64,000 nt of DNA from CAYRLW01 sp964425215 (GTDB taxonomy: Bacteria; Spirochaetota; Spirochaetia; Treponematales; Breznakiellaceae): positions 1 to 64,000 of the forward strand of contig CAYRLW010000001.1 of the NCBI GenBank assembly GCA_964425215.1, read 5' to 3'. The notes under the pieces were generated by a model, which saw only the letters and a program-made list of their open reading frames with translations, was not told where the DNA came from and did no database searches. The position numbers were made by a program, and so were the translations under genes. Shown piece by piece: positions 35,100 to 43,870 of the stretch (its first letter is position 1; the number at the start of each line of letters is the position of its first letter).

Positions 35100-37823
35100 T
35101 CAATGGGTCGAACCCTCCGGGTTGCCGTCCGTTGGCTTTCCAAGGGTCACGGTAGAGAGCCTTGCCGGATCGACGTATTTTGAAAAGGCCCTCCGAATCG
35201 CTTCGGCGTCTATGGCTTGGTACGCGGAGGCTTCTTGATACAGCCGGTCGAGAGGAAGCCCCTCTTCGCTGTAGGCGATCCACCCGTGGGCTACGTCTCC
35301 CACACTTTGGTTGGAAAGTTCAATTTGCCGGAGCTGGGACGATTGGGCCTGGCGCAATTCGGCTTCGGTCATGGGGACCTCTGCCATACGCTTAAGTTGC
35401 TCCACGGCGAGCTGTTGGGCTTCCGCGGTCTTTTCCGGGTACGCGCCGAACTGGATATAGAAGAATCCTCTCGTTTTCGAGAAGGACGCTATCGAGGCGA
35501 CGGAGTAGACAAGGCCCCGCTTTACCCGGAGTTCCCGGTAGAGGGGACTAGCAAAAGAAGAGCCCCCCAGGAATTCGTTGCCCAAGGACAGGGCATAATG
35601 GTCCGGATCGTCGTAGGTGAGGGGCAGGGTTTCCGCCATGATCACCAGGTTTTGGATTCGGAGGGGGTCGCTTACAAAAAGTTCCTTTGGCGAGGAAGGG
35701 GGTACGGGAGCGTAGCGCAGGTTCGTCTTAGGCCCGACCCCATCCCACGAACTGAAGTACTGTTCTATGGTCTTTCGGATTTTTTCCGGATCCACCGCCC
35801 CCATAACCACGATGGTGGTTTCGTCGGGTCTGAAAACCTGCCCGTAGTACCTACGCAGATCCGCTAGGGTGATCGATCGGATCGAGGCTGAGGTGGGCCG
35901 GCGGATGGAGGGGTCCCCAGGGGGAACGAGGGCTTCGCCCAGGGTTCGACGGAAGCGGTAGACGGGGCTGGACTCCTGCCCGGCGGTATCCCGTTCGCGC
36001 AAGTCCCGTTGTGAATCGAAGGCGCTCTGGGGAAACGCGGGATTGAGCAGTCCATCAGCAAGGAGCGCGAGGCCACGGTCAAAGTCCTCGGGCAAAACGC
36101 TCAGGCTGAAATCGGTACCCACGGAATATTGGGCTCCTATCCTATCCATGGCCGCCTGCCATCCGTCGCGACTCATATCGGCGGGCCCCCATTCTAATAA
36201 AATGTTCATCAGGTCCTCGACCCCTTCCTTGCCTTCTGGAGCTTGAAGCGGTTCTTTGGTATGGATACCGCCGAACAGAGACACGGATCGACTTCCCGCA
36301 AGCGGCTGGACGATGAGCCTTAGCCCGTTGGCAAGGGTAAAATCCGTAGGATGAAACTGGGGTTTGGGGTCTGGGAGCCGGGAAAGAACCGCTTCAGCCC
36401 AATCGGGAAGCTTGACTTCCTCCGAAGATGGGGCTCCGAAGGATTCGGGGGAACCGAAGGAGCCTCCCGAAGCCGCTTTCGGTGTGGGCGATGAGGACGG
36501 ACTGAGCTCCAGGGTTATGGCCTGGTTAAAATCGAGGAGCGTTTTGATCTGCCGTTGCACGGATGCGTCGCTCACCGATTCTAGGCGGTCTGCCGAAGCG
36601 GAGGGGGATGATACCCCTTCCAGGGCAATCGCGTTTGTCCATGAACGGGCAAGACCGGAAATGGAATTTCCCTGCTGTGCCGTAGCAAGAACCGTCCGTT
36701 TTCTTTCAGCCTGGATCAGGTCCGACGCAACCCCTGCCTTTTCCTTTTCGACGGCCGCCCGAAGTTCCGCTTCCACCCGTTTGGGATCCGTTCCCGCCGG
36801 GAACGCCGCCCACGCGTAGGCGTACCCAGCCTCGGTAAAGGCCTGATAGCTAAAGCCCGAATTGAGGGTTTTACCTTCGTAAGCAAGCTCGGTAAGGGCC
36901 CCCCGTCGTGCGTCTAATACCTTCGCGGCCAGACGGGCCGCCGGATAGTCGGCGCTTCGGTACCCGGGCATACGGAACACAAAGGCAACCACGCCGTAGG
37001 GCTGATCGGTGGTCGAAGAAAAAGTTTGGGCGTGCACAGCGTTGGCTTGTATGCGGGAACGTTTCGGTAAGGTTTTGCGGGGAATAGGGCCGTAGAGGGA
37101 ACGAATTTTCTCCACCGTTTTGGCGGGATCGACGTCGCCGGTTACTACCAGCAGGGCGTTATTGGGGGCGTACCAGCTGTCGTGGAACTTTTTCAGCATG
37201 GCGGCCGTGGTTGCGTCGAAGGATTCCTTCGTTCCCAAGGCCGAATGGTCGTAGGGGGTTCCTGCGAACACCACGGCCTGGGCGCGGGTTTCCAGAACGT
37301 ACAGGGGATCCGAATTGTCACGGGCTACTTCCTGCTCAATGGCGCCCCGCTCTTTTTGCCAATCCTCTTCCGTGTTATTCACGTCGGCCATCCGAAGGGC
37401 TTCAAGCTTAAGGGTCAAGTCTATATCCGACGACGGCACGGTGAAGTAGTAACTTGTCACATCTTCGGTAGTGTAGGCGTTCATATCGCCCCCAAGAAGC
37501 GCGGAGATCCGGGATAGCTGGTCTCCCGAAAGTCCCGAAGAACCGCGGAACATCATGTGTTCCTGGGCGTGGGCCATACCGGGAAACCCTTGGGGCGCAT
37601 CCTTCGATCCGACAAAATAGGTGATCTGCTGGGTTACAACCGGCGCCAAGGGGTCTTTGACCACAACCACCTGCAGTCCGTTATCCAAGGTAATCCGGAC
37701 CACATCGTCCTGAAAGGCCGCCTTAGCGGGGGTATAGTCCCGGGGTGACGAAGCACAGGTAGTAAAAATAAGGAAGATAAAGCCCGCAAGGGGTAAAAAA
37801 ATACGGGATGTACGCGATTTCAT
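35100..37823 (-). CDS. M16-family zinc metallopeptidase lipoprotein
   Basis: This 907-residue protein has a lipoprotein signal peptide with Cys at residue 23 (FTTC). Two tandem M16 halves follow. The N-terminal half has the inverted zinc motif HAQEH (H85, E88, H89) with the downstream glutamate region EEDWQKERGAIEQEV. The C-terminal half (from about 490) lacks a zinc motif, as usual. It should degrade peptides in the periplasm or at the outer surface of the membrane. A Ser/Pro-rich linker near residues 455-480 joins the halves. Confidence 0.93.
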   Translation of the reverse strand: MKSRTSRIFLPLAGFIFLIFTTCASSPRDYTPAKAAFQDDVVRITLDNGLQVVVVKDPLAPVVTQQITYFVGSKDAPQGFPGMAHAQEHMMFRGSSGLSGDQLSRISALLGGDMNAYTTEDVTSYYFTVPSSDIDLTLKLEALRMADVNNTEEDWQKERGAIEQEVARDNSDPLYVLETRAQAVVFAGTPYDHSALGTKESFDATTAAMLKKFHDSWYAPNNALLVVTGDVDPAKTVEKIRSLYGPIPRKTLPKRSRIQANAVHAQTFSSTTDQPYGVVAFVFRMPGYRSADYPAARLAAKVLDARRGALTELAYEGKTLNSGFSYQAFTEAGYAYAWAAFPAGTDPKRVEAELRAAVEKEKAGVASDLIQAERKRTVLATAQQGNSISGLARSWTNAIALEGVSSPSASADRLESVSDASVQRQIKTLLDFNQAITLELSPSSSPTPKAASGGSFGSPESFGAPSSEEVKLPDWAEAVLSRLPDPKPQFHPTDFTLANGLRLIVQPLAGSRSVSLFGGIHTKEPLQAPEGKEGVEDLMNILLEWGPADMSRDGWQAAMDRIGAQYSVGTDFSLSVLPEDFDRGLALLADGLLNPAFPQSAFDSQRDLRERDTAGQESSPVYRFRRTLGEALVPPGDPSIRRPTSASIRSITLADLRRYYGQVFRPDETTIVVMGAVDPEKIRKTIEQYFSSWDGVGPKTNLRYAPVPPSSPKELFVSDPLRIQNLVIMAETLPLTYDDPDHYALSLGNEFLGGSSFASPLYRELRVKRGLVYSVASIASFSKTRGFFYIQFGAYPEKTAEAQQLAVEQLKRMAEVPMTEAELRQAQSSQLRQIELSNQSVGDVAHGWIAYSEEGLPLDRLYQEASAYQAIDAEAIRRAFSKYVDPARLSTVTLGKPTDGNPEGSTH

Positions 37824-37940
37824 AGGCGAGAATCCTTAGGTAAGGGTGTGGGCCGCTCCCCGAAGAAGCGTTCTATGGGTAGAACATACTGAGAGAACCG
37901 GGGAGACGGCAAGCCGGATACCTGGGACCATCTATACTTT

Positions 37941-38729
37941 CTACATAAAAAGCATAAAAACGCCGGTGATCAAAAGAACCGTGAATACCAGTTTGCCAAA
38001 AAAGTCGGCATTGGCTTTATCGTGGACCTTCTCCCCGACAAAAATACCCGCCACCAGGAAGGGCAACATGGCGCCGATTCCCCCCAAAACGGGGCCCGAT
38101 AGGATCCCCGAAACGAAATAATTCACCAGCAGAGCCGTGTTAAGGGTTGCCCATAGGAGACAGAGGGTGGCGCGAAAATTCCCCTTGTCCGGAAGGGCTT
38201 TGGACGCGTAGAGCACCACCAAAGGTCCGCCGGACGCGAAGGCCCCGTGGACGATGCCCCCGACGATGAGGAGTAAAAAGTAGGGCCATTTGGCCCAAAA
38301 CGAGGGGGGAAGTTCGGACCGGGGCGCGGCGGGGCAGGTTCCTTGGGATCGGCTTACCGAGCCCCGGGGGGGCTTAAAGCGCCGCCACAGTTGCCACGCG
38401 GCGCTTATGACGATAAAGACCGCCAGGGCCTTTTTAAGGGCCCCGGGGTTCCAGGTTTTAAACGCGTAAATACCCAGGGGCATCCCCAGGGCCACAAAAA
38501 GCAGGATCGTAAAAAATTCTTTAAAGACGATCCATCGAAACTTGGTGATGACGATATACAGGGCCAAAAGCCACGCGATGGCCGCTAAAATGGGAACCCC
38601 TACCCGAACTCCCAAGACTCCCGTTATAAAGGGAAGGGCTAAAACCGTACACCCAAAGCCCGTAATCGCTTCCAACGCGTGGGTTATAAATACCACGAGC
38701 CCGCTAAGGAGCAGGGTAAGGAGGCTCAT
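37941..38729 (-). CDS. TauE/SafE-family anion exporter
   Basis: The 262-residue membrane protein has about eight hydrophobic segments and the TSUP (TauE/SafE) start HALEAITGFGCTVLALP. TSUP proteins move organosulfonates, sulfite or related anions. It is the last gene of the leftward transketolase operon, its start overlapping the dehydrogenase stop by 4 bp. In sulfoglycolysis operons a TauE-type gene exports the C3 sulfonate end product, and that is the likely role here. The substrate is inferred from context. Confidence 0.85.
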   Translation of the reverse strand: MSLLTLLLSGLVVFITHALEAITGFGCTVLALPFITGVLGVRVGVPILAAIAWLLALYIVITKFRWIVFKEFFTILLFVALGMPLGIYAFKTWNPGALKKALAVFIVISAAWQLWRRFKPPRGSVSRSQGTCPAAPRSELPPSFWAKWPYFLLLIVGGIVHGAFASGGPLVVLYASKALPDKGNFRATLCLLWATLNTALLVNYFVSGILSGPVLGGIGAMLPFLVAGIFVGEKVHDKANADFFGKLVFTVLLITGVFMLFM

Positions 38730-39934
38730 GATACTTTTTTCCCTACAAGTTTTCGTACGTCCTCTAGGGAAAGGGGTACGATGTTGTTCTTTAGTTTCAC
38801 GTCCTCCTGGGTCTTATCAAAAAGGGATACCAGGGCTTCTTTTTCTTCGGGATTTTTTACACCCTTAAAATTCGGCAGGTCCGAAAATCGTGAAGGGAGG
38901 CCCATTTCCCGCTTTAAATCCACCAGGGTTTGCCTAAATATCCGAAGAACCTCTTCGTCCGAGACGGCGGGGAGGTTGAACACCCGCCTCCCCAGGGGGA
39001 TTAAGGTTTCCCGGACCTTCGGATGGACGCTGTTCACGTCAAAAACATCCTCCGCAAAGAAAGCGCAGGCGGCCCCGTGGCTTAGGTGCCATTCCTCGGA
39101 TACGATAAACGATAGGGCATGGATGGCGGCGGTTCCCGTGGTATTAAAGGCGATCCCCGCGAGGGTGGCCGCCCGCATAAGGTTTGCCCGTTCGCTGGGG
39201 CCCCGTGGGGCCTCCGTTCCGGCGGTTGCGGCTTCCCGCCACGCGGGAAGTAGGGACCGGAGGACCGCTTCCAAAGCCCGTTCAGCCAGGGCGGTAGACA
39301 GGGGTCCAGCATTTTTGTTCCACAGGGTCTCTAAAGCGTGGGTAAGGGCGTCGTACCCCGTGGCCGCGACCAGAGGCGCGGGAAGCTTGGCCACGAGCTC
39401 GTCGCAGAGCAGCGCCACGTCGGCCTGCAAATAGGGGGAAGCGAGGGTGTATTTTCTTTGCGAACGGCTGGTATAGACCCCAAAACGGGTAACCTCGGAC
39501 CCCGTCCCCGTGGTCGTGGGGATCAAAAGAAGGGGAACTCCCTTGTTTTCCGCCCTACGCGTCGCTCCGCTTCCCAGGTACTCTTCCAAATCCCCTCCGT
39601 TGGCCATGAGCATGGCCACCGCCTTCGCCGAATCTAAAGTTGACCCGCCCCCAATCCCCACCACCCCTACGACATCGCCCTTCCGGGCTGTTTCCGCCAT
39701 AGCCATGATATCGGTGACCGTGGGATTGGGAACCACCTGGTCCATAATAATCAGGGAACGATGGTTTTTTAGTTCCCCCAGCACCCGGTCCCGCTCCGGG
39801 AAGGGGCGGGGATCGATGATCCACAGCAGGGTACCTTTTTGGATACCCGAATAGAGGAATATCCTTTCCAGACTTTCGGTTTCAAAGAGGGGCGTCGAAA
39901 CGATCTTGGTTGGAGAGGCGATAAACTCGATCAT
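38726..39934 (-). CDS. Iron-type alcohol dehydrogenase, candidate sulfolactaldehyde reductase
   Basis: The 402-residue protein is a group III (iron-activated) alcohol dehydrogenase. It has the nucleotide motif GGGSTLD (96-102) and metal ligands D195, H199, H272 and H286. Such enzymes reduce aldehydes with NAD(P)H. In this operon the expected substrate is 3-sulfolactaldehyde, giving 2,3-dihydroxypropane-1-sulfonate and regenerating NAD+; this is inferred from the neighbouring split transketolase, isomerase and sulfonate-type exporter. The start overlaps the isomerase stop by 4 bp. Confidence 0.9.
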   Translation of the reverse strand: MIEFIASPTKIVSTPLFETESLERIFLYSGIQKGTLLWIIDPRPFPERDRVLGELKNHRSLIIMDQVVPNPTVTDIMAMAETARKGDVVGVVGIGGGSTLDSAKAVAMLMANGGDLEEYLGSGATRRAENKGVPLLLIPTTTGTGSEVTRFGVYTSRSQRKYTLASPYLQADVALLCDELVAKLPAPLVAATGYDALTHALETLWNKNAGPLSTALAERALEAVLRSLLPAWREAATAGTEAPRGPSERANLMRAATLAGIAFNTTGTAAIHALSFIVSEEWHLSHGAACAFFAEDVFDVNSVHPKVRETLIPLGRRVFNLPAVSDEEVLRIFRQTLVDLKREMGLPSRFSDLPNFKGVKNPEEKEALVSLFDKTQEDVKLKNNIVPLSLEDVRKLVGKKVS

Positions 39935-40419
39935 TTAAAATGCCTTTCTTCCATGGCCACGACCTGGTTAAACGCGTTGGTTAGGAAATCCTTTTTAAAC
40001 TCCATTTTTTGGGTAAAAGAGACGGCCAACCAGGCGTCCACGATTTGACACCCTAAAAAGGGCGCGGTTATCCATCCGCCCATGGTGATTACGTTGGAAT
40101 TGTTTACTATTTTTGCCCGTTCGCCGGAAAAAATATCGTCCACCACGCAGGCGTACACGCCCTTGTGTTTGTTCGCCACGATGGCCATTCCCTGTCCGGT
40201 TCCGCAAATGAGAATCCCCTTATCGGCGATCCCCTTCTGTATCGCCTCGGCCACCTTGGGCGCCTGGGCAAAGTAGGGAGCCGGTTCGTCGGCGCTGGGG
40301 ATCCCATAATCGATCACCTCTATCTCCGGATGGTTTTCCTTCAGATGCTTTACCACTTCCCGTGCCAGGGGAAACCCCGACAGATCGCTTGCGATAGCTA
40401 ATTTTAACGTGTTCGCCAT
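39931..40419 (-). CDS. RpiB/LacAB-family isomerase with altered phosphate-site residues
   Basis: The 162-residue protein has the RpiB fold with the catalytic Cys in ICGTGQG (C72). Positions that in ordinary RpiB help bind the sugar phosphate differ: the SDHAG motif reads SDLSG (Leu13 for His), the usual Cys-His-Asp reads V-D94-D95, and the C-terminal GGRH-type arginine is absent (FLGCQIVDAW). This is consistent with a non-phosphorylated substrate such as 4-deoxy-4-sulfoerythrose, the isomerisation step of transketolase-type sulfoglycolysis. A pentose- or tetrose-phosphate role remains possible. Confidence 0.88.
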   Translation of the reverse strand: MANTLKLAIASDLSGFPLAREVVKHLKENHPEIEVIDYGIPSADEPAPYFAQAPKVAEAIQKGIADKGILICGTGQGMAIVANKHKGVYACVVDDIFSGERAKIVNNSNVITMGGWITAPFLGCQIVDAWLAVSFTQKMEFKKDFLTNAFNQVVAMEERHFK

Positions 40420-40428
40420 ACCGTACTC

Positions 40429-41385
40429 CTACAGCAGTGTTTTAACCGTATCCACAATGGATTCGGCGTTGAGCTTGAAATGTTCCTTAAGCCACTGTTC
40501 GGTTCCCACTTCGCCAAATTGGTCCCGGATACCCACCCGGGCAAAGGGGATGGCCAAACGCTGTTCCGCCATCAGTTCCGCCACCGCGCTTCCCAGGGCG
40601 CCGTGGATCTGGTGGTTTTCACAGGTTACTACCGCCCGGGCTCCCGAGGCTTTTGCCAGAATCAGATCCCGATCCAGGGGCTTTAGGCTCAGCACGTCGA
40701 TAAGCGTTACAGACGTCCCCTGGGCTTCCAGCAGGGCGGCCGCTTTTAAGGCTTCCTGGACCATAATACCCCCCAGGGCTAAAAGGACCACCGACCCCGT
40801 GGGTCCATCCTTCAGAACCTTGGCCTTACCTAATTCAAAGGTTTCCTCCGGTCCGTACAAGAAGGGGAGGGGTTTCCGGTAGAGTCGAATATACACGGGG
40901 CCGGTGTAATGGGCCGCCGCCTGTAGCAGGGCCTGGCAGGATCGGGGGTCCGATGGTTCCAGGATCGGTAGACCCGGAACCATCCGCATAAGGCCCAGGT
41001 CTTCAAAGGGCATGTGGGTTCCCCCGTTAAACGCCGCCCCCACCCCCGGATCGGTACCCACCAGTTTTACCGGAAGCTGGGCGTAGGCCGCGGAGATAAA
41101 AAATTGATCAAAGACCCGGCGGCTCGCGAAGCAGGCAAAGCTTTGGGCAAAGGGAATCTTTCCCGTGGAAGCTAAGCCCGCGGCCAGGCCCACCATGTTG
41201 GCCTCCGCTACCCCCGCGTTCAGGTGCCGTTCCGGAAAGGCGGCCACGAAGGTCCCCGTGGCGCCCGCTTTTCCCAGGTCCGCGTCTAAAAGGACGATCC
41301 GGTCGTCCGTTTTGGCTAAATCGATCAGGGTCTCCACAAAGACCGAGCGCATTTCTTTGGTGTCTTTTGGTTCCATCGTGTTCAT
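40429..41385 (-). CDS. Transketolase, C-terminal subunit
   Basis: The 318-residue subunit contains the pyrimidine-binding and C-terminal domains of a split transketolase (IVLLDADLGKAGAT, then GGTHMPFEDLGLMRMVPGL, and VVTCENHQIHGALGSAV near the end). With the N-terminal subunit just upstream it moves two-carbon units between sugars using thiamine diphosphate. I use the ATG at 41385, which has an AAGGA site 8 bases upstream; a longer frame to 41445 would overlap the upstream gene. In this operon the pair probably acts on 6-deoxy-6-sulfofructose rather than in central metabolism. Confidence 0.92.
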   Translation of the reverse strand: MNTMEPKDTKEMRSVFVETLIDLAKTDDRIVLLDADLGKAGATGTFVAAFPERHLNAGVAEANMVGLAAGLASTGKIPFAQSFACFASRRVFDQFFISAAYAQLPVKLVGTDPGVGAAFNGGTHMPFEDLGLMRMVPGLPILEPSDPRSCQALLQAAAHYTGPVYIRLYRKPLPFLYGPEETFELGKAKVLKDGPTGSVVLLALGGIMVQEALKAAALLEAQGTSVTLIDVLSLKPLDRDLILAKASGARAVVTCENHQIHGALGSAVAELMAEQRLAIPFARVGIRDQFGEVGTEQWLKEHFKLNAESIVDTVKTLL

Positions 41386-41410
41386 CGGTACATCCTTAGG
41401 TATATACTCA

Positions 41411-42247
41411 TTACTCCGAGTCGTTTTCCGAACGCAGGGCGGCAAGGGCCTCTTCCATCTGCGCGGCCGTTACGTTCATGTTGTGGTTGCCCACGTTTCC
41501 CTCCGCAAAGGAACAGCCCTTTCCTTTTATCGTGTCCATAATAATCATGGTCGGTTGTCCGCTACCCCGCTTAGCCAATTCGATGGCCGAATCCAGGGCC
41601 CGAATATCGTGGCCGTTCACCCGCACGGTCCGCCAGCCGAAGGACCGCCACTTTCCCTCCACGTCCCCCAGATCCATAATCTCCCTTGTGTATCCGTCGA
41701 TCTGCATCTTGTTGTAATCCATAAAGGCGATCAATTTGTCTAAGCCATAGTGGGCCGCAAACATGGCGGCTTCCCAGTTTTGCCCCTCGTCCAATTCCCC
41801 GTCCCCGACGATGGCAAAGGTCCAGCAATTTTGTCCGTCCATTCGGTTCCCGTAGGCGATACCGCAGGCCGAGGATAGGCCCTGCCCCAGGGACCCCGTG
41901 GTCATATCGATACCCGGCGTCTTATTCCGGTCGCAGTGGCTGGGAAGCCGGGTCCCCCCCTGGTTCAGCGTCCACAGCCATTCCACGGGGAAAAATCCCC
42001 GGATAGCCAGGGTCGCGTACAAAGCTGGCCCCGCGTGCCCCTTCGATAGAACGAGCCTATCCCTGCCTTTCATGGTTGGATTTTGGGGATCCGCGTTCAG
42101 GTGCTTTCCGTACAAAACCGTCAAAAGATCGGCTATGGACATGGCTCCCCCGATATGGCCCACCCCAAGACGCCCAATCGCCTGGATGGTCAGTTCCCGG
42201 ATACGGCGGGCAAAGGATCGCAATTCTTTCTCTTCCGAAAGGGTCAT
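41411..42247 (-). CDS. Transketolase, N-terminal (ThDP diphosphate-binding) subunit
   Basis: The 278-residue subunit shows LSKGHAGPALYA, GSLGQGLSSACGIAYG and the ThDP-magnesium motif VGDGELDEGQNWEAAMFAAHYGLDKLIAFMDYNK. It is the first gene of the leftward operon (transketolase pair, isomerase, dehydrogenase, exporter). AAGGAG precedes the ATG by about 6 bases, and a promoter with an operator lies 17-70 bp upstream. Dedicated split transketolases beside a ROK regulator usually serve a specific catabolic route. Confidence 0.94.
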   Translation of the reverse strand: MTLSEEKELRSFARRIRELTIQAIGRLGVGHIGGAMSIADLLTVLYGKHLNADPQNPTMKGRDRLVLSKGHAGPALYATLAIRGFFPVEWLWTLNQGGTRLPSHCDRNKTPGIDMTTGSLGQGLSSACGIAYGNRMDGQNCWTFAIVGDGELDEGQNWEAAMFAAHYGLDKLIAFMDYNKMQIDGYTREIMDLGDVEGKWRSFGWRTVRVNGHDIRALDSAIELAKRGSGQPTMIIMDTIKGKGCSFAEGNVGNHNMNVTAAQMEEALAALRSENDSE

Positions 42248-42263
42248 GTAGGTCTCCTTGTAT

Positions 42264-42282
42264 TACTTACAGTAAGAAAGTA
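42264..42282. promoter_or_regulatory. ROK operator site 1, at the transketolase promoter
   Basis: TACTTACAGTAAGAAAGTA, an imperfect inverted repeat. It shares both arms (TACTTAC and GAAAGTA, spacer 5) with the site at 43867. It lies between the -10 box and the start codon of the transketolase operon, so binding would block transcription. Confidence 0.75.
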
Positions 42283-42287
42283 TTAAG

Positions 42288-42316
42288 ATGATACCAGGGG
42301 GCTTTTGTTTTGTAAA
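42288..42316 (-). promoter_or_regulatory. Promoter of the transketolase operon
   Basis: On the minus strand, TTTACA (42311-42316) is followed after exactly 17 bases by TATCAT (42288-42293). This is a good sigma-70-type pair. The operator lies immediately downstream. Confidence 0.7.
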
Positions 42317-42351
42317 GTCCCCTTTGATTTGTTCCATATTCAACGTTCTGG

Positions 42352-42392
42352 GGTAGCTCGTTCAAAACTCCCTGAGTATTAAACGAGCTGCC
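42352..42392 (+). repeat. Single hairpin related to the repeat-element third stem
   Basis: GGTAGCTCGTTCAAAACT and AGTATTAAACGAGCTGCC pair around CCCTG. The sequence is close to the third hairpin of the triple elements and lies between the divergent transketolase and ROK genes. It could end a short antisense transcript or be a relic of a full element. Confidence 0.65.
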
Positions 42393-42451
42393 TATTTTTA
42401 AAAGAATCCCTGTACAAATTGAACTTTTGGTCCTATAGTAAGAGCGGATAT

Positions 42452-42470
42452 AACTTTTTTACTGGAAGTA
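42452..42470. promoter_or_regulatory. ROK operator site 3, overlapping its own ribosome site
   Basis: AACTTTTTTACTGGAAGTA matches the 7-5-7 layout of the other two sites with a few changes (ACTTT/T left arm, GGAAGTA right arm). It sits directly before the ROK start and covers GGAAG, the probable ribosome site, as expected for autoregulation. It is the weakest of the three sites. Confidence 0.5.
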
Positions 42471-42473
42471 ACT

Positions 42474-43637
42474 ATGGAACACCAACCCCTTCGAAGCTCG
42501 GACATTCGGGAACGGAACGAAAAGATTATACTCAATCTTATTCGATCTCGTACATACCTTTCCCAATCGGAGGTTACCCGACTGACCGGGCTTCGGGCTC
42601 CCACGGCGTTTCGTATTTTTTCGGAACTAGAATCCAAAGGTTTTATCCGGTCCGCCACCGTCTCTACGGGGGGGGAGGATAAGAAGGGCCGGAAACCCCA
42701 GTACTTTGAGGTGGTCCCCCAGGCCTTTTACGCCTTGGGTATAGATTTTTGGGCCCTTTCGGCGACCATTTCGGTCTGCGACTTTTCGGGAAAGGTGGTC
42801 TATATAGAAGAACATCCCTTTCCCCCCTCCATGGACGTCCCTGGATTGATGGATCAGCTGTACGCCCTTATTCAACGGGCCTATAGAAAAGCAAAAATAC
42901 CGAAGGATCGGGTGCTGGGTTTTGGAATTGGGGCTCCGGGGCGGATCGATCTTTCCCAGGGCCTGGTGTTGCGGTATCCCCGAATCCCGGGGCTGGATAA
43001 TTTTCCCCTGGGCCAACGGTTATCGGAAAAATTCGGGGTTCCGGTCTATTTACATAACAACGCATCCCTCATCGCTTTAGCGGAAGATAGGTTCGGAGAG
43101 GCGGAAGGTTCCCGGAGTTTATTTACTTTTCTAGTTCGTTCTGGGGTCGGGGGCGCGTATCTGGAGGGGGGACGGGCGTTCACCGTTTTGGGTCGAACGG
43201 CGGTGGAGGTGGGCCACATGTCCCTGGATTGCGATGGCCCCGCGTGTTCCTGTGGGGGCCGGGGCTGTTTAGAGGAGTACATCTCCGAGGATGCGGTGCT
43301 TTCTTTTATACCCCAGGACCTGCCTATCACAACCTTTATGGATCTGGATAGGGAAATAGGGGTCCACAGGGAACGGATTCTGCAAGCCCTGGCGGAACCC
43401 CTACGGATTTTCGAGCTGGGGCTCCGGAATATCTACACCCTTTTCGCGCCGGAAACCTTCCTTATCGTCAGCCGATCGGCCAATTACGCGGATCTGCTGG
43501 CCTCTTCCCTCCGGGAACGGATCCGGGACCTGGTCCGCATCGATGGAACGTCGGTCCTGCTGGTATCCGATCGGTACAACCCGGCCCGGATAGGACAGAG
43601 GGCGGGGGATTTGGTGTTTGAACATTTTTTAAGCTAG
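42474..43637 (+). CDS. ROK-family transcriptional regulator
   Basis: The 387-residue protein has an N-terminal winged helix (residues 8-65: SQSEVTRLTGLRAPTAFRIFSELESKG) and a C-terminal ROK sugar-binding domain with GIDFWALSATI, GFGIGAPGRID and the zinc cluster GHMSLDCDGPACSCGGRGCLEEY (about 243-265). It is a NagC/XylR-type repressor that releases DNA on binding a sugar. It sits between the divergent transketolase and ABC-transporter operons and probably controls both and itself through the shared 19-bp site. A kinase activity is unlikely given the N-terminal DNA-binding domain. Confidence 0.93.
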   Translation: MEHQPLRSSDIRERNEKIILNLIRSRTYLSQSEVTRLTGLRAPTAFRIFSELESKGFIRSATVSTGGEDKKGRKPQYFEVVPQAFYALGIDFWALSATISVCDFSGKVVYIEEHPFPPSMDVPGLMDQLYALIQRAYRKAKIPKDRVLGFGIGAPGRIDLSQGLVLRYPRIPGLDNFPLGQRLSEKFGVPVYLHNNASLIALAEDRFGEAEGSRSLFTFLVRSGVGGAYLEGGRAFTVLGRTAVEVGHMSLDCDGPACSCGGRGCLEEYISEDAVLSFIPQDLPITTFMDLDREIGVHRERILQALAEPLRIFELGLRNIYTLFAPETFLIVSRSANYADLLASSLRERIRDLVRIDGTSVLLVSDRYNPARIGQRAGDLVFEHFLS

Positions 43638-43793
43638 GAGTTTGTCGGACTTGTCCGTTTTTCATTAAGAAAATTGCGGCTTGCCGCAATTTTTACCTTG
43701 CAAACTCCCATAGGAGCCGGGTTTATCGTAATTTTAATAGCCTAAGGGATACCCTTAGGCTATTAAAATTAACCAGTCCGACAGGCTCCTAGG
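43638..43793 (+). repeat. Nested hairpin structure downstream of the ROK gene
   Basis: Two compound hairpins. In the first, GGAGTTTG (43638) pairs with CAAACTCC (43701-43708), enclosing AAATTGCGGC/GCCGCAATTT. In the second, TAGGAGCC (43711) pairs with GGCTCCTA (43784-43791), enclosing a perfect 19-bp stem that begins AATTTTAATAGCCTAAGGG with a 3-base loop. It probably ends the ROK transcript and insulates the next promoter. The right arm GTCCGACAGGCTCCTAGG recurs at 28265. Confidence 0.75.
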
Positions 43794-43841
43794 AGTTGGT
43801 CTTATCTGATTCAAACGTTATTTGCGAAAAGGATTTTTTGG

Positions 43842-43870
43842 TTGACAGACTCGCCAAATCGTGTTTTACT
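43842..43870 (+). promoter_or_regulatory. Promoter of the sugar ABC operon
   Basis: TTGACA (43842-43847), a 17-base spacer and TTTACT (43865-43870) form a sigma-70-like promoter. The -10 box overlaps the operator at 43867-43885. Confidence 0.7.

Noticed and set aside
37941..42247. Erythritol or pentose-phosphate catabolic operon as the explanation
   Set aside because: It remains possible, but there is no sugar kinase in either operon, the RpiB-like enzyme has lost phosphate-site residues, and a TauE/SafE exporter points to a sulfonate product.
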